A DNA stretch of 64,000 nucleotides, taken from positions 1,798,001 through 1,862,000 of the forward strand of contig NC_023065.1 of NCBI RefSeq assembly GCF_000513295.1. The letters run 5' to 3'. This stretch comes from Magnetospirillum gryphiswaldense MSR-1 v2 (GTDB lineage: Bacteria > Pseudomonadota > Alphaproteobacteria > Rhodospirillales > Magnetospirillaceae). Shown here one piece after another: positions 42,627-55,894 of this stretch (position 1 is its first letter; each line of letters starts with the position of its first letter). A model generated the notes under the pieces. It was not told the DNA's origin, made no database searches, and saw only the letters and a list, made by a program, of their open reading frames with translations. A program made the translations under genes and the position numbers.

Positions 42627-43931
42627 TCAGGAATTGTCGGCAAGCACTGTACCAGCTAGGTACAACGACCCGCAAATCAACACCCGGGCTGGGCCGGCAT
42701 GGCCGCCCACCAAATCGCGCAAAGCCGCCTCGACGCTGGTTACCGCCTTGGCATCCATGCAGAAATGCTTGGTGGCGCACGCCGCCGCCGCTTCCGCTGG
42801 CAAGGCCGACGGCTCACCCGGAATGGTCACCGTGCGCAAGGAATGAAAGCGCGTGGCCATGTGGCCCATATAGCCATCGATGTCCTTGTTGGCGAGGATG
42901 CCGAACACCCCCATCAACGGCATGTCGCGCCACGACCGGGCGTGGCGGGCGATGGCCTCGGCGGCATGGGGGTTGTGGCCGCCGTCCAGGTAAAGTTCCC
43001 AACCGGCGGGCAGCATTTCGACCAACGGGCCTTTGGTCAGGCGTTGCAGCCGTGCCGGCCACTCGACGCTTTTCATACCCAAAGCGAAGGCGGCGGGCGG
43101 GATTTCCGCCAGAACCGGCGGCTTTTCCCCTCGGCTCAACCGTTCCAGTGCCGCCAGGGCCAGGCCAGCATTGCGCATCTGGAACGATCCGGTCAGACCC
43201 GGGGCCGGCAAGGTCAATTCCAGCGACACGCCCTTGTACAAGGTGCCGCCATCGGGAGTAGCGCGGGCGAAGAAATCGTTGCCTTCCTTCAGCAGCGGCA
43301 CGCCCATTTCCAGCGAACGGGCTTCCAGCACCTTGGCCACCTTGCGGCCCTGATCAGCGACGATGCAGGCGATGCCGCGTTTCATGATGCCGGCTTTTTC
43401 CGCCGCGATGGCCTCGATCCGCCCGCCCAGGAAGCTTTCATGATCCATGGCGATGGGGGTGATCACCGTCAACGCCGGGCGTTCCACCACATTGGTGGCG
43501 TCCAGCCGCCCACCCAGGCCGGTTTCCAGAATGACCAGATCGGCGGGGGTACGGGAAAAGGCCAGGAAGGCGGCGGCGGTGGTGATCTCGAAAAAGGTGA
43601 TGGGATCGCTGGCGTTGACCTGCTCGATTTCCTCCAGCAGCGCCAACAGGCTGGCATCGTCGATGATCTGACCGGCCACCCGGATGCGTTCGGCGAAACG
43701 CACCAGATGGGGCGAGGTATAGACATGGGTGCGCAGCCCGGCGGCCTCGGCGAAGGCGCGCAAAAAGGCCACGGTCGAGCCTTTGCCGTTGGTGCCGGCC
43801 ACATGGATGACCGGCGGCAAACGGGTCTGCGGGTGGCCCAGCTTGTCCAGAAGCGTCAGCACCCGGTCCAAGGACAGATCGATGACCTTGGGGTGCAGGC
43901 GGGTCAGACGCTCGAGGACAGCGTCGATCAT
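42627..43931 (-). CDS. folC: Dihydrofolate synthase / folylpolyglutamate synthase
   Basis: The 434-residue protein shows Mur-ligase family motifs: VIHVAGTNGKGSTVAFLRAFAE (ATP site), HVYTSPHLVRFAERIRV, the ILETGLGGRLDATNVV block, ITPIAMDHESFLGG, and LDGGHNPHAAEAI near residue 320. It adds glutamate to dihydropteroate and tetrahydrofolate. The start codon at 43931 is separated by one base from the accD stop, the standard accD-folC arrangement. Confidence 0.95.
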   Translation of the reverse strand: MIDAVLERLTRLHPKVIDLSLDRVLTLLDKLGHPQTRLPPVIHVAGTNGKGSTVAFLRAFAEAAGLRTHVYTSPHLVRFAERIRVAGQIIDDASLLALLEEIEQVNASDPITFFEITTAAAFLAFSRTPADLVILETGLGGRLDATNVVERPALTVITPIAMDHESFLGGRIEAIAAEKAGIMKRGIACIVADQGRKVAKVLEARSLEMGVPLLKEGNDFFARATPDGGTLYKGVSLELTLPAPGLTGSFQMRNAGLALAALERLSRGEKPPVLAEIPPAAFALGMKSVEWPARLQRLTKGPLVEMLPAGWELYLDGGHNPHAAEAIARHARSWRDMPLMGVFGILANKDIDGYMGHMATRFHSLRTVTIPGEPSALPAEAAAACATKHFCMDAKAVTSVEAALRDLVGGHAGPARVLICGSLYLAGTVLADNS

Positions 43932-43932
43932 G

Positions 43933-44853
43933 TCACAGCCGGGCGGCGGATTCGGGGTCGTAATCGGGAATGTCCACCGGCAGCATGACCAGGTCGCCGG
44001 CGGGCGCCCGGTTGCGCAGCATGGAAATGATGCGGCCCAGGGTGTCGCGCAGATCCTTGCGGTGCACGACCATGTCGATCATGCCCTTATCCAGCAGGTA
44101 TTCGGCCCGCTGGAAGCCCTCGGGCAGCTTTTCGCGGATGGTGCTTTCGATGACGCGGGCCCCGGCGAAGCCGATGATGCAACCCGGCTCGGCAATGGCG
44201 ATGTCGCCCAGCATGGCGAAGCTGGCCGAGACGCCGCCGGTGGTGGGATCGGTCAGCAGCACGATATAGGGCAGCCGCTTTTCCTTGACCTTGTCGACGG
44301 CGACGGTGGTGCGCGCCATCTGCATCAAGGACAGGATGCCCTCTTGCATGCGCGCCCCGCCCGAGGCCGGGATGACGATCAGGGGCGCATCCTGCAACAC
44401 CGCCAATTCGGCGGCAGCGACGATGCCTTCACCGACGGCGATGCCCATGGAGCCGCCCTGGAAGTCGAAATTGAAGGCGGCGATGACCACGTTTTGGCCA
44501 CTGCACCGGCCATGGGCGACGATGATGGCATCGTGTTCGCCGGTCTTGGCCCGGGTGTCCTTGAGCCGGTCGGTGTAGCGCTTCTGATCCTTGAACTTAA
44601 GCGGATCGTCAGGGACTTTCGGCAATTCGATGCGGGTGTACTTGCCGTCGTCGAACAGCATTTCCAGCCGCTTCTTGACGGCAAGGCGCATGTGATGACC
44701 GCAATGCTGACAGACGTTCAGCGCCTTTTCCAGATCGCGATGGAAGATCATGTGACCGCAGCTGGGGCATTTGTGCCACAGGTTATCCGGCACTTCCTTC
44801 GGCCGCACCAGGGCCTGGAGCTTGGGACGGACGTAATTGGTCAACCAGTTCAT
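43933..44853 (-). CDS. accD: Acetyl-CoA carboxylase carboxyltransferase subunit beta
   Basis: The 306-residue protein has the N-terminal zinc ribbon [15 protein letters not shown] ... [10 protein letters not shown]. The crotonase-like core has [26 protein letters not shown] and [19 protein letters not shown]. With AccA it transfers CO2 from carboxybiotin to acetyl-CoA, the first step of fatty acid synthesis. It lies between trpA and folC, as in many alphaproteobacteria. The gap to trpA (123 bases) carries an odd 10-base repeat. Confidence 0.96.
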   Translation of the reverse strand: MNWLTNYVRPKLQALVRPKEVPDNLWHKCPSCGHMIFHRDLEKALNVCQHCGHHMRLAVKKRLEMLFDDGKYTRIELPKVPDDPLKFKDQKRYTDRLKDTRAKTGEHDAIIVAHGRCSGQNVVIAAFNFDFQGGSMGIAVGEGIVAAAELAVLQDAPLIVIPASGGARMQEGILSLMQMARTTVAVDKVKEKRLPYIVLLTDPTTGGVSASFAMLGDIAIAEPGCIIGFAGARVIESTIREKLPEGFQRAEYLLDKGMIDMVVHRKDLRDTLGRIISMLRNRAPAGDLVMLPVDIPDYDPESAARL

Positions 44854-44893
44854 GACAGCATTCCTTAGCGCCAGATGGCGGTTTCATCGAGAA

Positions 44894-44964
44894 GACACGG
44901 ATGGAACTTACAGCCAGTTCCGCCAGCAATCCATCATCCGTGTTTATCCGTGTCCATCCGTGTC
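44894..44964. repeat. ATCCGTGT repeats with a 12-bp inverted partner between trpA and accD
   Basis: ATCCGTGT occurs three times with a 10-base period at 44936, 44946 and 44956. The last copy lies within TCCATCCGTGTC (44953-44964), the exact reverse complement of GACACGGATGGA at 44894-44905. The two arms could form a 12-bp stem with a 47-base loop in the trpA-accD transcript. Confidence 0.8.
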
Positions 44965-44976
44965 AAAAAACAATCC

Positions 44977-45789
44977 CTAGCCGCGCGCCCCGCGTACACC
45001 GGCGGCCAATTCACGCACCAGGGCCAAGGCGGCCTGAGCCGGGTTTTCACCGCGTTCCTTGGCCTCGAAGGCGGCGGCGACGATGGCCGAGCCGACCACG
45101 GCACCGTCGGCCAGCCGCGCAACCTCGGCCGCCTGTTGGGGGCTCTTGATACCGAAACCGACGCAAACCGGCAACGCCGTATGACGCTTGATCCGCGTCA
45201 CCGCGTCGCCGATGGCCGAAGCGCTGGCCGAGGCGGTGCCGGTGATGCCGGCGATGGAGACGTAATAGACGAACCCCGACGCATTGCCGACGATGACCGG
45301 CAGGCGGGCGTCATCGCTGGTCGGCGTGGTCAGGAAAATGAAGTCGATGCCGTTGGCCCGGCAATGGGGCAGCAATTCATCGGCCTCTTCCGGCGGCAGA
45401 TCGACCAGGATCAGGCCGTCGATGCCGGCCTTGGCGGCATCGGCACAAAACTTTTCCGGCCCCCAGGAATAGACCGGGTTGTAATAGCCCATCAGGATGA
45501 TCGGGGTTTCATCGTCGGTCCGACGAAATTCCGCCACCATCTCCAGGCAGCCCTTCAGCGTGCCGCCCGAGGCCAAGGCCCGCTGGGCGGCGTACTGGAT
45601 GGCCGGTCCATCGGCCATGGGATCGGTGAACGGCATGCCGAATTCGATGATGTCGGCGCCCGCCGCCGGCAGGCCGTTCAACAATTCCTGGCTGGCCGCC
45701 CGGTCCGGGTCGAAGGCCATGGAATAAGTCACCAGCGCCGCCCGGTTCTCGGCGGCCAGCTTGGCGAAACGCGCAGCCAGACGGCTCAT
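44977..45789 (-). CDS. trpA: Tryptophan synthase alpha subunit
   Basis: The 270-residue TIM barrel has the catalytic Glu in DIIEFGMPFTDPMADGP, with the partner Asp in the same block. YYNPVYSWG, VDLPPEEADEL, SIAGITGTA and VGFGIKSPQQA follow at the expected spacing. It cleaves indole-3-glycerol phosphate to indole, which is channelled to TrpB. ATG 45789 ([14 protein letters not shown]) overlaps the trpB stop by one base. Confidence 0.97.
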   Translation of the reverse strand: MSRLAARFAKLAAENRAALVTYSMAFDPDRAASQELLNGLPAAGADIIEFGMPFTDPMADGPAIQYAAQRALASGGTLKGCLEMVAEFRRTDDETPIILMGYYNPVYSWGPEKFCADAAKAGIDGLILVDLPPEEADELLPHCRANGIDFIFLTTPTSDDARLPVIVGNASGFVYYVSIAGITGTASASASAIGDAVTRIKRHTALPVCVGFGIKSPQQAAEVARLADGAVVGSAIVAAAFEAKERGENPAQAALALVRELAAGVRGARG

Positions 45790-47009
45790 CACAGCGATCC
45801 CCCGAAATCGTCGCCAAGCGCGCGGGCGACGGTGTTGACATCCTTGTCGCCCCGGCCCGACAGGTTCAGCACCATCAGGTGATCCTTGGGCAGGCTGCCT
45901 GCGATCTTGGCGGCATGGGCCATGGCATGGCTGGATTCCAGGGCCGGGATGATGCCTTCCAAACGGGTGCATTGCTGGAACGCGGCCAGGGCCTCGTCAT
46001 CGGTGACCCACACATATTCCACCCGACCGCTGTCGTGCAGCCACGAATGTTCCGGCCCGATGCCGGGATAATCCAGGCCGGCGGAGATGGAATGGGCCTC
46101 TTGAATCTGGCCGTCGGCATCCTGCAACAGATAGGTGCGATTGCCGTGCAGCACGCCGGGGCGACCGCCGGTGAGCGACGCCGCGTGCAGCTTGTCCAGG
46201 CCGTGGCCGCCGGCCTCGACGCCGATGATGCGCACGCTGGGCTCGTCCAGGAACGGATGGAACAGGCCCATGGCGTTGGAACCGCCGCCGATACAGGCGA
46301 CCAGGGAATCGGGCAACCGGCCCTCGGCTTCCAGAATCTGGGCCCGCACTTCCTCGCCGATCACCGACTGAAAATCGCGGACCATGGCCGGAAACGGATG
46401 CGGGCCGGCGACCGTGCCGATCAGATAATAGGTATCGGCGACATTGGTGACCCAGTCGCGCAGCGCATCGTTCATGGCGTCCTTCAAGGTCGCCGCGCCC
46501 GAGGTAACCGGGCGCACTTCGGCGCCCAGAAGCTTCATGCGGTAGACATTGGGGGCTTGGCGCTCGATGTCGGTGGCGCCCATGTAGATGACGCATTTCA
46601 ACCCGAACAGCGCGCACACCGTGGCGGTGGCAACGCCGTGCTGACCGGCGCCGGTCTCGGCGATGATGCGTTTCTTGCCCATGCGTTGGGCCAGCAGAAT
46701 CTGGCCGATGCAATTGTTGATCTTGTGGGCGCCGGTATGGTTCAGATCTTCCCGCTTCAGGAAAATCTTGGCGCCGCCCCAGGTCTCGGTCAGGCGCGGG
46801 GCGAAGTAAAGCGGATTGGGCCGCCCCACATATTGCTTGAGCCACGAGCGGAACTCAGCCTGAAAGGCTGGGTCGTCCTTGGCCTGATTATAGGCCTGTT
46901 CCACCGACAGGATCAGCGGCATCAGGGTCTCGGCCACATAGCGGCCACCGAAAATACCGAAATGTCCGCGCTCGTCCGGGCCGGCGCGATAGGTGTTCAA
47001 GCTGGTCAT
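45789..47009 (-). CDS. trpB: Tryptophan synthase beta subunit
   Basis: The 406-residue PLP enzyme has the lysine motif [15 protein letters not shown] (K in the HTGAHK), [16 protein letters not shown] at the N-terminus, [13 protein letters not shown], and [13 protein letters not shown] with the phosphate-binding GGGSN. It condenses indole with serine to tryptophan. ATG 47009 gives [18 protein letters not shown]; the earlier in-frame codon at 47027 is less likely. trpF, often just upstream, is absent from this window. Confidence 0.97.
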   Translation of the reverse strand: MTSLNTYRAGPDERGHFGIFGGRYVAETLMPLILSVEQAYNQAKDDPAFQAEFRSWLKQYVGRPNPLYFAPRLTETWGGAKIFLKREDLNHTGAHKINNCIGQILLAQRMGKKRIIAETGAGQHGVATATVCALFGLKCVIYMGATDIERQAPNVYRMKLLGAEVRPVTSGAATLKDAMNDALRDWVTNVADTYYLIGTVAGPHPFPAMVRDFQSVIGEEVRAQILEAEGRLPDSLVACIGGGSNAMGLFHPFLDEPSVRIIGVEAGGHGLDKLHAASLTGGRPGVLHGNRTYLLQDADGQIQEAHSISAGLDYPGIGPEHSWLHDSGRVEYVWVTDDEALAAFQQCTRLEGIIPALESSHAMAHAAKIAGSLPKDHLMVLNLSGRGDKDVNTVARALGDDFGGSL

Positions 47010-47191
47010 CCCAATCCATCCAACCAAGGCAGGGCGGCTAATAAAGCATGAAGTGTCCTCGGGGGGGAGGATTTTCTAGCCCCGCTCCCATGCCCGTCCA
47101 GCATTGCCGCATTGCCGCGACCGGGGACTTGAACTTGGGAATTTAAGCCCCCATGGTTGCTTTGCCCCGCGACGAGGTCAACAATCTGGGC

Positions 47192-47197
47192 TATACT
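47192..47197 (+). promoter_or_regulatory. Candidate -10 element for the cytochrome c gene
   Basis: GGGCTATACT contains a near-consensus -10 hexamer TATACT, about 50 bases before the start codon at 47248. The region 17 bases upstream lacks a good -35, so an activator may be needed. Confidence 0.4.
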
Positions 47198-47247
47198 CAC
47201 GGCAAGGGATCGTAATTCACTGAATGAAGTACAGGGGAGTTTCCACG

Positions 47248-47622
47248 ATGAAAATCAATGTGTTCGCCGCCGCTATCCTGGCGCTGGGCTTGGCCTCGCC
47301 CGCTTTCGCCAAGGAAGAGCCGGTCAGCTTTGCCGAAGACATCCAACCGATCCTGCAAATCCGTTGCGGTACCTGCCATCAGGCCGGCGGCGCCGGTCTG
47401 GAACAAAGCGGCCTCGACCTGACCACCTATGAAGGCCTGATGAAGGGCACCAAGCACGGCGCGATGATCGTCGCCGGCGACCCGGTCACCAGCAACCTGA
47501 TGGTGCTGATCGACGGCAAGGCCGACAAGTCGCTGCAGATGCCCCACGGCAAGAAGAAGCTGAGCTCGTGCGACCGCGACCTGATCCGCAAGTGGATCAA
47601 GCAAGGCGCCAAGAAGAACTGA
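47248..47622 (+). CDS. Small periplasmic c-type cytochrome (cytochrome c domain of Planctomycete/PSCyt1 type)
   Basis: The 124-residue protein has a Sec signal (MKINVFAAAILALGLASPAFAK) and one heme motif CGTCH at about residue 40. The sequence around it, VSFAEDIQPILQIRCGTCHQAGGAGLEQSGLDLTTYEGLMKGTKHG, and MPHGKKKLSSCDRDLIRKWIKQGAKK near the end fit the PSCyt1-type cytochrome pattern (PF07635). The methionine of QMPHG is a likely axial ligand. A periplasmic electron carrier role is inferred. The gene is monocistronic, with a strong terminator. Confidence 0.85.
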   Translation: MKINVFAAAILALGLASPAFAKEEPVSFAEDIQPILQIRCGTCHQAGGAGLEQSGLDLTTYEGLMKGTKHGAMIVAGDPVTSNLMVLIDGKADKSLQMPHGKKKLSSCDRDLIRKWIKQGAKKN

Positions 47623-47666
47623 CGCCCCGCGCCCGTCGCCAGCCGACGGGCTTTGGCAAGGATAAG

Positions 47667-47702
47667 CCCCGCAGCCGGCAGACCGCCGGCTGCGGGGTTT
47701 TT
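47667..47702 (+). terminator. Strong rho-independent terminator after the cytochrome c gene
   Basis: A 13-bp perfect stem, CCCCGCAGCCGGC (47667-47679) with GCCGGCTGCGGGG (47685-47697), has loop AGACC and is followed by TTTTT. It separates the gene from the convergent histidine kinase gene. Confidence 0.95.
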
Positions 47703-47705
47703 CGT

Positions 47706-50468
47706 TCAGCCCTTGATGGCGTTCAGACTGGCGGCCAGGACGTCGTGCAGATCGGCGGCCAACGGGGCGTAACCGCCGGCTCCGGCCTTGGCTTCACGTT
47801 CCAGCGTCGCGGCGCTGGCCGATAGGCGGGCAAACCCCATATTGGCCGCCGCCCCCTTCAGGGAATGGGCGGTACTGGCGATGGCGGCATCGCCATCACC
47901 GGCCAGGGCGGTATCGATGGCCGCCATGTAATCGGGCAGCTTGGCGACGAAGGAGGCCCGTAATTCGTCATAGCTTTCATCGCCCAAGGCGTCGCGCAGA
48001 TCATCCACCGCCTCGAGGTCGATCAAGGGCGGCAGGTCGACGGGTTCGGATGGGCGGGCGCGCAAGGCACGGCTTTCCAGCAGACACGCGCTCCAACGAT
48101 GAAGAATGGCCGACAAACGGCGGCGATCGATGGGTTTGGCGAGGAAATCATCCATGCCGGCAGCCAGACAGGCCTGACGGTCCGCCTCCATGGCGTTGGC
48201 GGTCATGGCGATGATGGCGATTCTGTTCTTGGGCTCGGCCAATTGGCGGATCAGCCGGGTGGCGGCCAAGCCATCCACCCGAGGCATCTGCATGTCCATC
48301 AGCACCAGATCATAATCACCGGCGCGGACCAGTTCCACCGCCTCGGCGCCGTCATCAGCGACGTCGGCGCGATGCCCCAGCTTGTTCAGCAGACCCACCG
48401 CCACCTGCTGGTTGATGGCGTTGTCCTCGGCCACCAGAATACGCAGCGGCATGGCTGGCGGCGTTTCATCGTCAACCAACCCCGCGCCCAAAACATGGGG
48501 CGAAGTGTCATCGCCCTTCCCCAGCAAGGCCAGTAGCGCGTGCAGCAACGCGCTTTGCCGCACCGGCTTCAGCAATACCGAACCGATGCCCACCGCCTGG
48601 GCCTGCTGCATCACCTCAGGGCCACCCACCGACGTGGCCATCAGGATGGGCAGATGGGCCAATGCGGTGTCACCACGAAGGATGGCAGCCAGATCGACGC
48701 CCGACAGACCGGGCATCAGATGATCAAGCACCATCACATGGAAGCGGGTACCGGCACGCAAGGCTTCCAGAGCTTCCATACCATTGAAGGCGGTGGAGAC
48801 CTGGGCACCCCAGGACTGGAGCTGGCGCTGAAAAATCTCGCGGTTGATGGAATTGTCGTCCACCACCAGGATGTGGACTTCGGCCAAAGGCATGGACGGG
48901 GCCGGATCGGCGGGGATTTCGTCGGTGCGCGGCAACGGTACCTGGAACCAGAAGGTGCTGCCCTTACCTTCGTTGCTGTCGAAGCCGATGTCGCCGCCCA
49001 TCATGGTGACGATGCGCTTGCAGATGGCCAGCCCCAGTCCACTGCCGCCGAAGCGCCGTGCGGTCGAGGCCTCGGCCTGGGTGAAGGTACCGAACAGCTT
49101 GCCCTTGGCCGCCTCGGGGATGCCGATGCCGGTATCGGTAATGGTAAAGCGCAACAGCGCTCGAGCGGGATCGCCGTCATCCACCATCACTTCCAGCACC
49201 ACGCCGCCTTGGTTGGTGAACTTGACGGCATTGCCGGCCAGATTGAGCAGCACCTGCCGCAACCGCCCGGCATCGCCGCGAAAGACGCCATGGGCGGCGG
49301 GCGGGATGAAACAGGACAAATCCAGATTCTTGTCACGCAGACGCGGCCCCAAGATATCGACCACGCCTTCGATCAGCGGTACCAGCTCGAACGAGGTTTC
49401 CTCGAATTCCAGCTTGCCGGCCTCCATCTTGGAGAAATCAAGGATATCGTTGATGATGGTCAGCAACGATTCCGCCGACACCCGCACGGTATTGGCGAAA
49501 TGGGCTTGGTCGCGCTCAAGTCGGGTGTCCAGCAGCAGGCTGGTCATGCCGATGATGCCGTTCATGGGGGTGCGGATTTCGTGGCTCATGGTCGCCAGGA
49601 ATTCCGACTTGGCCTGGTTGGCGGCATCGGCCCCGGTCTTGGCCTGGCGTAAATCCTCGACCATGGCCTGCAGCAGGGCCGAGCCGGCCAATATCTGCTT
49701 GGCGACCAGGACGGCGAAGGTCAGCACCGACAGCACGGTGACCACCGCCAGGGCAATCTGAATGGCCTGATAGCGGCTTTTGCGCTCGTCGATCTCGCTT
49801 TCCAACGCCTGCATGCGCTGGGTGGCGTGATAAAACAGCCGCCCGGCGTTTTCCCGCATACGCTCCATCAGCGACGAGAACTTGCGCAAACTCATCTGCA
49901 CATCCGCCGTCACCAGCTTGCCCGGTTCGACGGCGTTGATGTCGTACAGACGGTTGCGCTCCACCAGCAAGGCATTGAGCTGATTGATCTTGAGATCGAT
50001 CTCGAACAGCTTGGGCCGAAGCTCGATGATTTCCAGCAAAAATTCCTGGCGATCCGCCGGCGGATGATAGGCGATGGACCGCACCATCTCTTCGCGGTCT
50101 TCCAGGTTCAGGCGGATGACCTCATCCACCGTACCGCCGTCTTCCAACACGTCCAGGCGTCGCCCCAAGGCCAGCACGTGCCGCTTGGCCTCGTCGCGCA
50201 CCAGTTCCAGCCCGCGCGGATTGCGGGTGGCGGCCATCTGATAGAGCGTCGATTCGATCCGCCCGATATCCTGGATGATCAACTCGCCGATGGCGAGGCG
50301 AGCCTTTTCATTGTCGGTGGACCGATCCAGTTCCTCGATCAGATGGGAAAACAACAGGTCAAGCCCGACCAGCAGGAGAAAGCCTGCCAGAAACGAGGTC
50401 AGCAACAGCCCCATGCGGGCCAGCGGATGAATACCGGCAAGGGATTTAAGGCGGATTTCAGCGCTCAT
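47706..50468 (-). CDS. Hybrid sensor histidine kinase with two receivers and an Hpt domain
   Basis: The 920-residue protein is BarA/TorS-like. It has TM1 ([21 protein letters not shown]), a helical periplasmic sensor of about 190 residues, and TM2 ([20 protein letters not shown]). HisKA follows with [11 protein letters not shown], then HATPase ([46 protein letters not shown]). Receiver 1 has [11 protein letters not shown] and Asp in VLDHLMPG; receiver 2 has [11 protein letters not shown] and Asp in [12 protein letters not shown]. The Hpt has [12 protein letters not shown]. All phosphorelay residues are present. ATG 50468 follows a binding-protein gene by seven bases, so that protein is the likely sensory partner. 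No response regulator gene is adjacent. Confidence 0.93.
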   Translation of the reverse strand: MSAEIRLKSLAGIHPLARMGLLLTSFLAGFLLLVGLDLLFSHLIEELDRSTDNEKARLAIGELIIQDIGRIESTLYQMAATRNPRGLELVRDEAKRHVLALGRRLDVLEDGGTVDEVIRLNLEDREEMVRSIAYHPPADRQEFLLEIIELRPKLFEIDLKINQLNALLVERNRLYDINAVEPGKLVTADVQMSLRKFSSLMERMRENAGRLFYHATQRMQALESEIDERKSRYQAIQIALAVVTVLSVLTFAVLVAKQILAGSALLQAMVEDLRQAKTGADAANQAKSEFLATMSHEIRTPMNGIIGMTSLLLDTRLERDQAHFANTVRVSAESLLTIINDILDFSKMEAGKLEFEETSFELVPLIEGVVDILGPRLRDKNLDLSCFIPPAAHGVFRGDAGRLRQVLLNLAGNAVKFTNQGGVVLEVMVDDGDPARALLRFTITDTGIGIPEAAKGKLFGTFTQAEASTARRFGGSGLGLAICKRIVTMMGGDIGFDSNEGKGSTFWFQVPLPRTDEIPADPAPSMPLAEVHILVVDDNSINREIFQRQLQSWGAQVSTAFNGMEALEALRAGTRFHVMVLDHLMPGLSGVDLAAILRGDTALAHLPILMATSVGGPEVMQQAQAVGIGSVLLKPVRQSALLHALLALLGKGDDTSPHVLGAGLVDDETPPAMPLRILVAEDNAINQQVAVGLLNKLGHRADVADDGAEAVELVRAGDYDLVLMDMQMPRVDGLAATRLIRQLAEPKNRIAIIAMTANAMEADRQACLAAGMDDFLAKPIDRRRLSAILHRWSACLLESRALRARPSEPVDLPPLIDLEAVDDLRDALGDESYDELRASFVAKLPDYMAAIDTALAGDGDAAIASTAHSLKGAAANMGFARLSASAATLEREAKAGAGGYAPLAADLHDVLAASLNAIKG

Positions 50469-50475
50469 CGGCGCA

Positions 50476-51267
50476 TCAGTAATCGCCGCGCATGGCGGCA
50501 TCAAGGAAACCATGCTTGCGGAAAATCGCCTGCCCTTCGCTCGATGCGGCCAGATCGGCGAACGTGCGGGCCGCTTGGGCCTGCTTCGAGAAGGTCAGCA
50601 GGTTGAGTTCAAGCTTGGCCGGCTGCGACACCGACGGGTCGAGATCGATGATATCGACGATGTCGCGGTTTTCCGGGAAAAAGCCGGTGGCCCGCCAGTT
50701 CAGGGTCAGATCGGCCTGCTGCGCCTTCATGGCTTGGACCAGTGAACGGGAATCGGTAGCCAGGAAAACCGAGCGCGCCAGAACCGGCGCCGTCAACCCG
50801 GCACGATCCAGGATTTTCTTGGTTTCGGCGCCGATGCTGCCGGTTTCCGGGTTGCACACCACCATGGACAGATCGGGCCGCAGCAATTCCTTGATATCGG
50901 CCCCCACCTTCTTGGGATTGCCCTTGGCCACGAACAAGGCGGCGACGTTGTAACCCACCGGCACCGCGTCGCCCAACAGCCCTTCGGCCAGATGCTGCTG
51001 GCGATAGCTGGACGAACCGGGGAAATAGATGTCGCCGACCTTGGACAGTTTCAGCGCCTCGTACAAATCCTCGGACCCGCCCTGGCTGACGGTCACCTTG
51101 ACGCCGTGGCGGCTTTCCATCAGGACAGCGATGTCCTTGATCGGCTTGACCATGGTGATGCCGCAATAGATCAGCAGTTCGCTCTTGGCTTGGGCGGCAG
51201 CCAGCGACGGCAACAGCGGCGTGACGGCCAGACCGGCAAGCAAGGCGCGGCGGGACAGCATAGTCAT
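50476..51267 (-). CDS. Periplasmic substrate-binding protein (ModA-like) paired with the kinase
   Basis: The 263-residue protein has a twin-arginine-like signal ([27 protein letters not shown]). The mature part resembles extracellular solute-binding family 11 (molybdate/tungstate or phosphate-type): [55 protein letters not shown] and [17 protein letters not shown]. No transporter genes are nearby. The gene lies immediately upstream of a hybrid histidine kinase in one transcript, suggesting ligand sensing rather than uptake. The ligand cannot be told. ATG 51267 gives the signal peptide. Confidence 0.82.
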   Translation of the reverse strand: MTMLSRRALLAGLAVTPLLPSLAAAQAKSELLIYCGITMVKPIKDIAVLMESRHGVKVTVSQGGSEDLYEALKLSKVGDIYFPGSSSYRQQHLAEGLLGDAVPVGYNVAALFVAKGNPKKVGADIKELLRPDLSMVVCNPETGSIGAETKKILDRAGLTAPVLARSVFLATDSRSLVQAMKAQQADLTLNWRATGFFPENRDIVDIIDLDPSVSQPAKLELNLLTFSKQAQAARTFADLAASSEGQAIFRKHGFLDAAMRGDY

Positions 51268-51368
51268 GAACGAAACCCCTTGGAGCGGCGGAACGGGTGG
51301 CGGGCATTCAACCACCGCGCCACGGAAAAGTCCATGCGGACGCGCTTTGTTCCGCCTATAGTAGGGCC

Positions 51369-54139
<2,771 letters not shown>

Positions 54140-54140
<1 letters not shown>

Positions 54141-54168
54141 AAAGGGCCGCCCGAAGATCGGGCGGCCC
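54140..54168 (-). terminator. Terminator of the formate operon (minus strand)
   Basis: GGGCCGCCCG (54144-54153) and CGGGCGGCCC (54159-54168) form a perfect 10-bp stem with loop AAGAT. On the minus strand it is followed by TTTTCATT. It lies between the helicase stop and the transporter stop and may serve both strands weakly. Confidence 0.7.
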
Positions 54169-54193
54169 AGTCGCAGCAGCGGGTCAACCGCGA

Positions 54194-55852
54194 TCACCGA
54201 AACAGCAGCAGGGTCTTTTGCAGGGTGATCCAGATGCCCCAGCCCAGCGGAATCCACACCGCCGCCCAGGCCAGGGTGACTTTCCAGGAATGCCGGGCCT
54301 CGTCCGCCAGCGCTTCCACGTCGGCGACGAAATGCTGGTGGGTATCGTCGGCGATCTTCTTTTCCTCGGCCAGTTCGGAATCGGACATGTGGTGTTCTTC
54401 CGCCACCGAGGTGACCAGCCAGTTGCAGACGAAACCCAAGGCCAACAGACCGGCCAGGATGTACATGGTCATGGAATAGGCGTCGGCACGGGCAACGCCC
54501 TGCTCGAGCTGATATTCGCGGATGTAATTGACCAGCACCGGCCCCAGCACGCCCGCCGTCGACCACGCGGTCAGCAGCCGACCATGGATGGCACCGACCA
54601 TCTTGGTGCCGAACATGTCGGCCAGATAGGCCGGAACGGTGGCGAAGCCGCCGCCATACATGGACAGAATGACGCAGAAGATGGCGACGAACAGCACCAG
54701 CGCACCGGTCGAGGCCGTCCACGGCACCAGGGCGTACAGCAGCAGCCCCAGGGCGAAGAAGACGAAATAGGTGTTCTTACGCCCCAGCTTGTCCGACAGC
54801 GAGGCCCAGAAGAAACGGCCACCGATGTTGAACAGCGACAGCAGACCGGTGAAGCCGGCGGCGACGGCGGCGATCTGGCCCTTTTGCGCGGCGGTCAATT
54901 CATTGAAGGTGGCGTCGATGCCGATCAGCTTGCCGGCGAACACTTCCTGCAACAACGGCGAGGCCATGCCCAGGATGCCGATACCGGCGGTGACGTTCAG
55001 GCACAGCACCCCCCATACCAGCCAGAATTGCTTGGTCCGCCACGCCACATCCAGATGCACATGCTTGCTGGTGATCAGCGAATTGCCCTGCTTGGACGGG
55101 TCGGGCGCGGTCCAGCCGGCGGGCTTCCAGTTTTCCGAGGGCACGCGATAGCCCAAGGCGCCGGCCATCATGAAGACGAAATAGATCACCGCCAGACAGA
55201 CGAAGGTTTCCCAAACGCCGACCGAGGCGGGGGTGGCGAAGAACTTCATCAGCTTGTCGGCCAGGGGGGCGCCGATCATGGCACCGCCGCCGAAGCCCAT
55301 GATGGCCATGCCGGTGGCCATGCCACGACGGTCGGGGAACCACTTGATCAGGGTCGACACCGGCGAGATATAGCCCAAGCCCAGACCGATGCCGCCGATA
55401 ACGCCCGAACCCAGCCACATCAGCCAGATCTGGTGGGTATAGACGCCCAGGGCGGAAACCAGCAGGCCGCCGCACCAGCAGCAGGCGGAGACGACGCCGG
55501 CCTTGCGCGGACCGGCCTTTTCCAGCCAGCCGCCCCAGATGGCCGCCGATGACCCCAGGAAGACGAAGAACAGGGTGTACATCCACCCCAGCATGGAAAT
55601 CTTCCAGTCGCAATGGGTGGCGAAGATTTCCTGGAAGAAGGTCAGTTCCTTCGAACAGGCCACGGTTTCGGTGATGCCGATCGCGCGCGACAGCGGCAAC
55701 CAGAACACGGAAAAGCCATAGGCCATGCCGATGCATAGATGGATGGCCAGCGCCGCCGGCGGAACCAGCCAGCGATTAAAACCGGGCCGGGCGATGATGC
55801 GCTCGCGCGACAGCAGACCTCCCGGCGACAGGGCAATGGACGCAGTACTCAT
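54194..55852 (-). CDS. OFA-family major facilitator (oxalate/formate antiporter-like)
   Basis: The 552-residue protein has 12 predicted helices. Features of the OFA family: RWLVPPAALAIHLCIGMAYGFSVFWLPLSRAIG at the start, WMYTLFFVFLGSSAAIWGGWLEKAGPRKAG, and YISPVSTLIKWFPDRRGMATGMAIMGFGGGAMIGAPLA. The family exchanges small monocarboxylates. A charged cytoplasmic loop and an unusual C-terminal helix pair follow. It is the last gene of the formate dehydrogenase operon, 42 bases after fdhD, so formate or a related acid is the probable substrate. Confidence 0.85.
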   Translation of the reverse strand: MSTASIALSPGGLLSRERIIARPGFNRWLVPPAALAIHLCIGMAYGFSVFWLPLSRAIGITETVACSKELTFFQEIFATHCDWKISMLGWMYTLFFVFLGSSAAIWGGWLEKAGPRKAGVVSACCWCGGLLVSALGVYTHQIWLMWLGSGVIGGIGLGLGYISPVSTLIKWFPDRRGMATGMAIMGFGGGAMIGAPLADKLMKFFATPASVGVWETFVCLAVIYFVFMMAGALGYRVPSENWKPAGWTAPDPSKQGNSLITSKHVHLDVAWRTKQFWLVWGVLCLNVTAGIGILGMASPLLQEVFAGKLIGIDATFNELTAAQKGQIAAVAAGFTGLLSLFNIGGRFFWASLSDKLGRKNTYFVFFALGLLLYALVPWTASTGALVLFVAIFCVILSMYGGGFATVPAYLADMFGTKMVGAIHGRLLTAWSTAGVLGPVLVNYIREYQLEQGVARADAYSMTMYILAGLLALGFVCNWLVTSVAEEHHMSDSELAEEKKIADDTHQHFVADVEALADEARHSWKVTLAWAAVWIPLGWGIWITLQKTLLLFR

Positions 55853-55894
55853 GCCTATAACCTCCCCTAAGGGCCGCTCATGCCGACGGCCTTG

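Noticed and set aside
44977-47009. Missing trpF upstream of trpB as a broken operon
   Set aside because: Many genomes place trpF elsewhere and the region before trpB shows no gene remnant, so nothing indicates a loss here.
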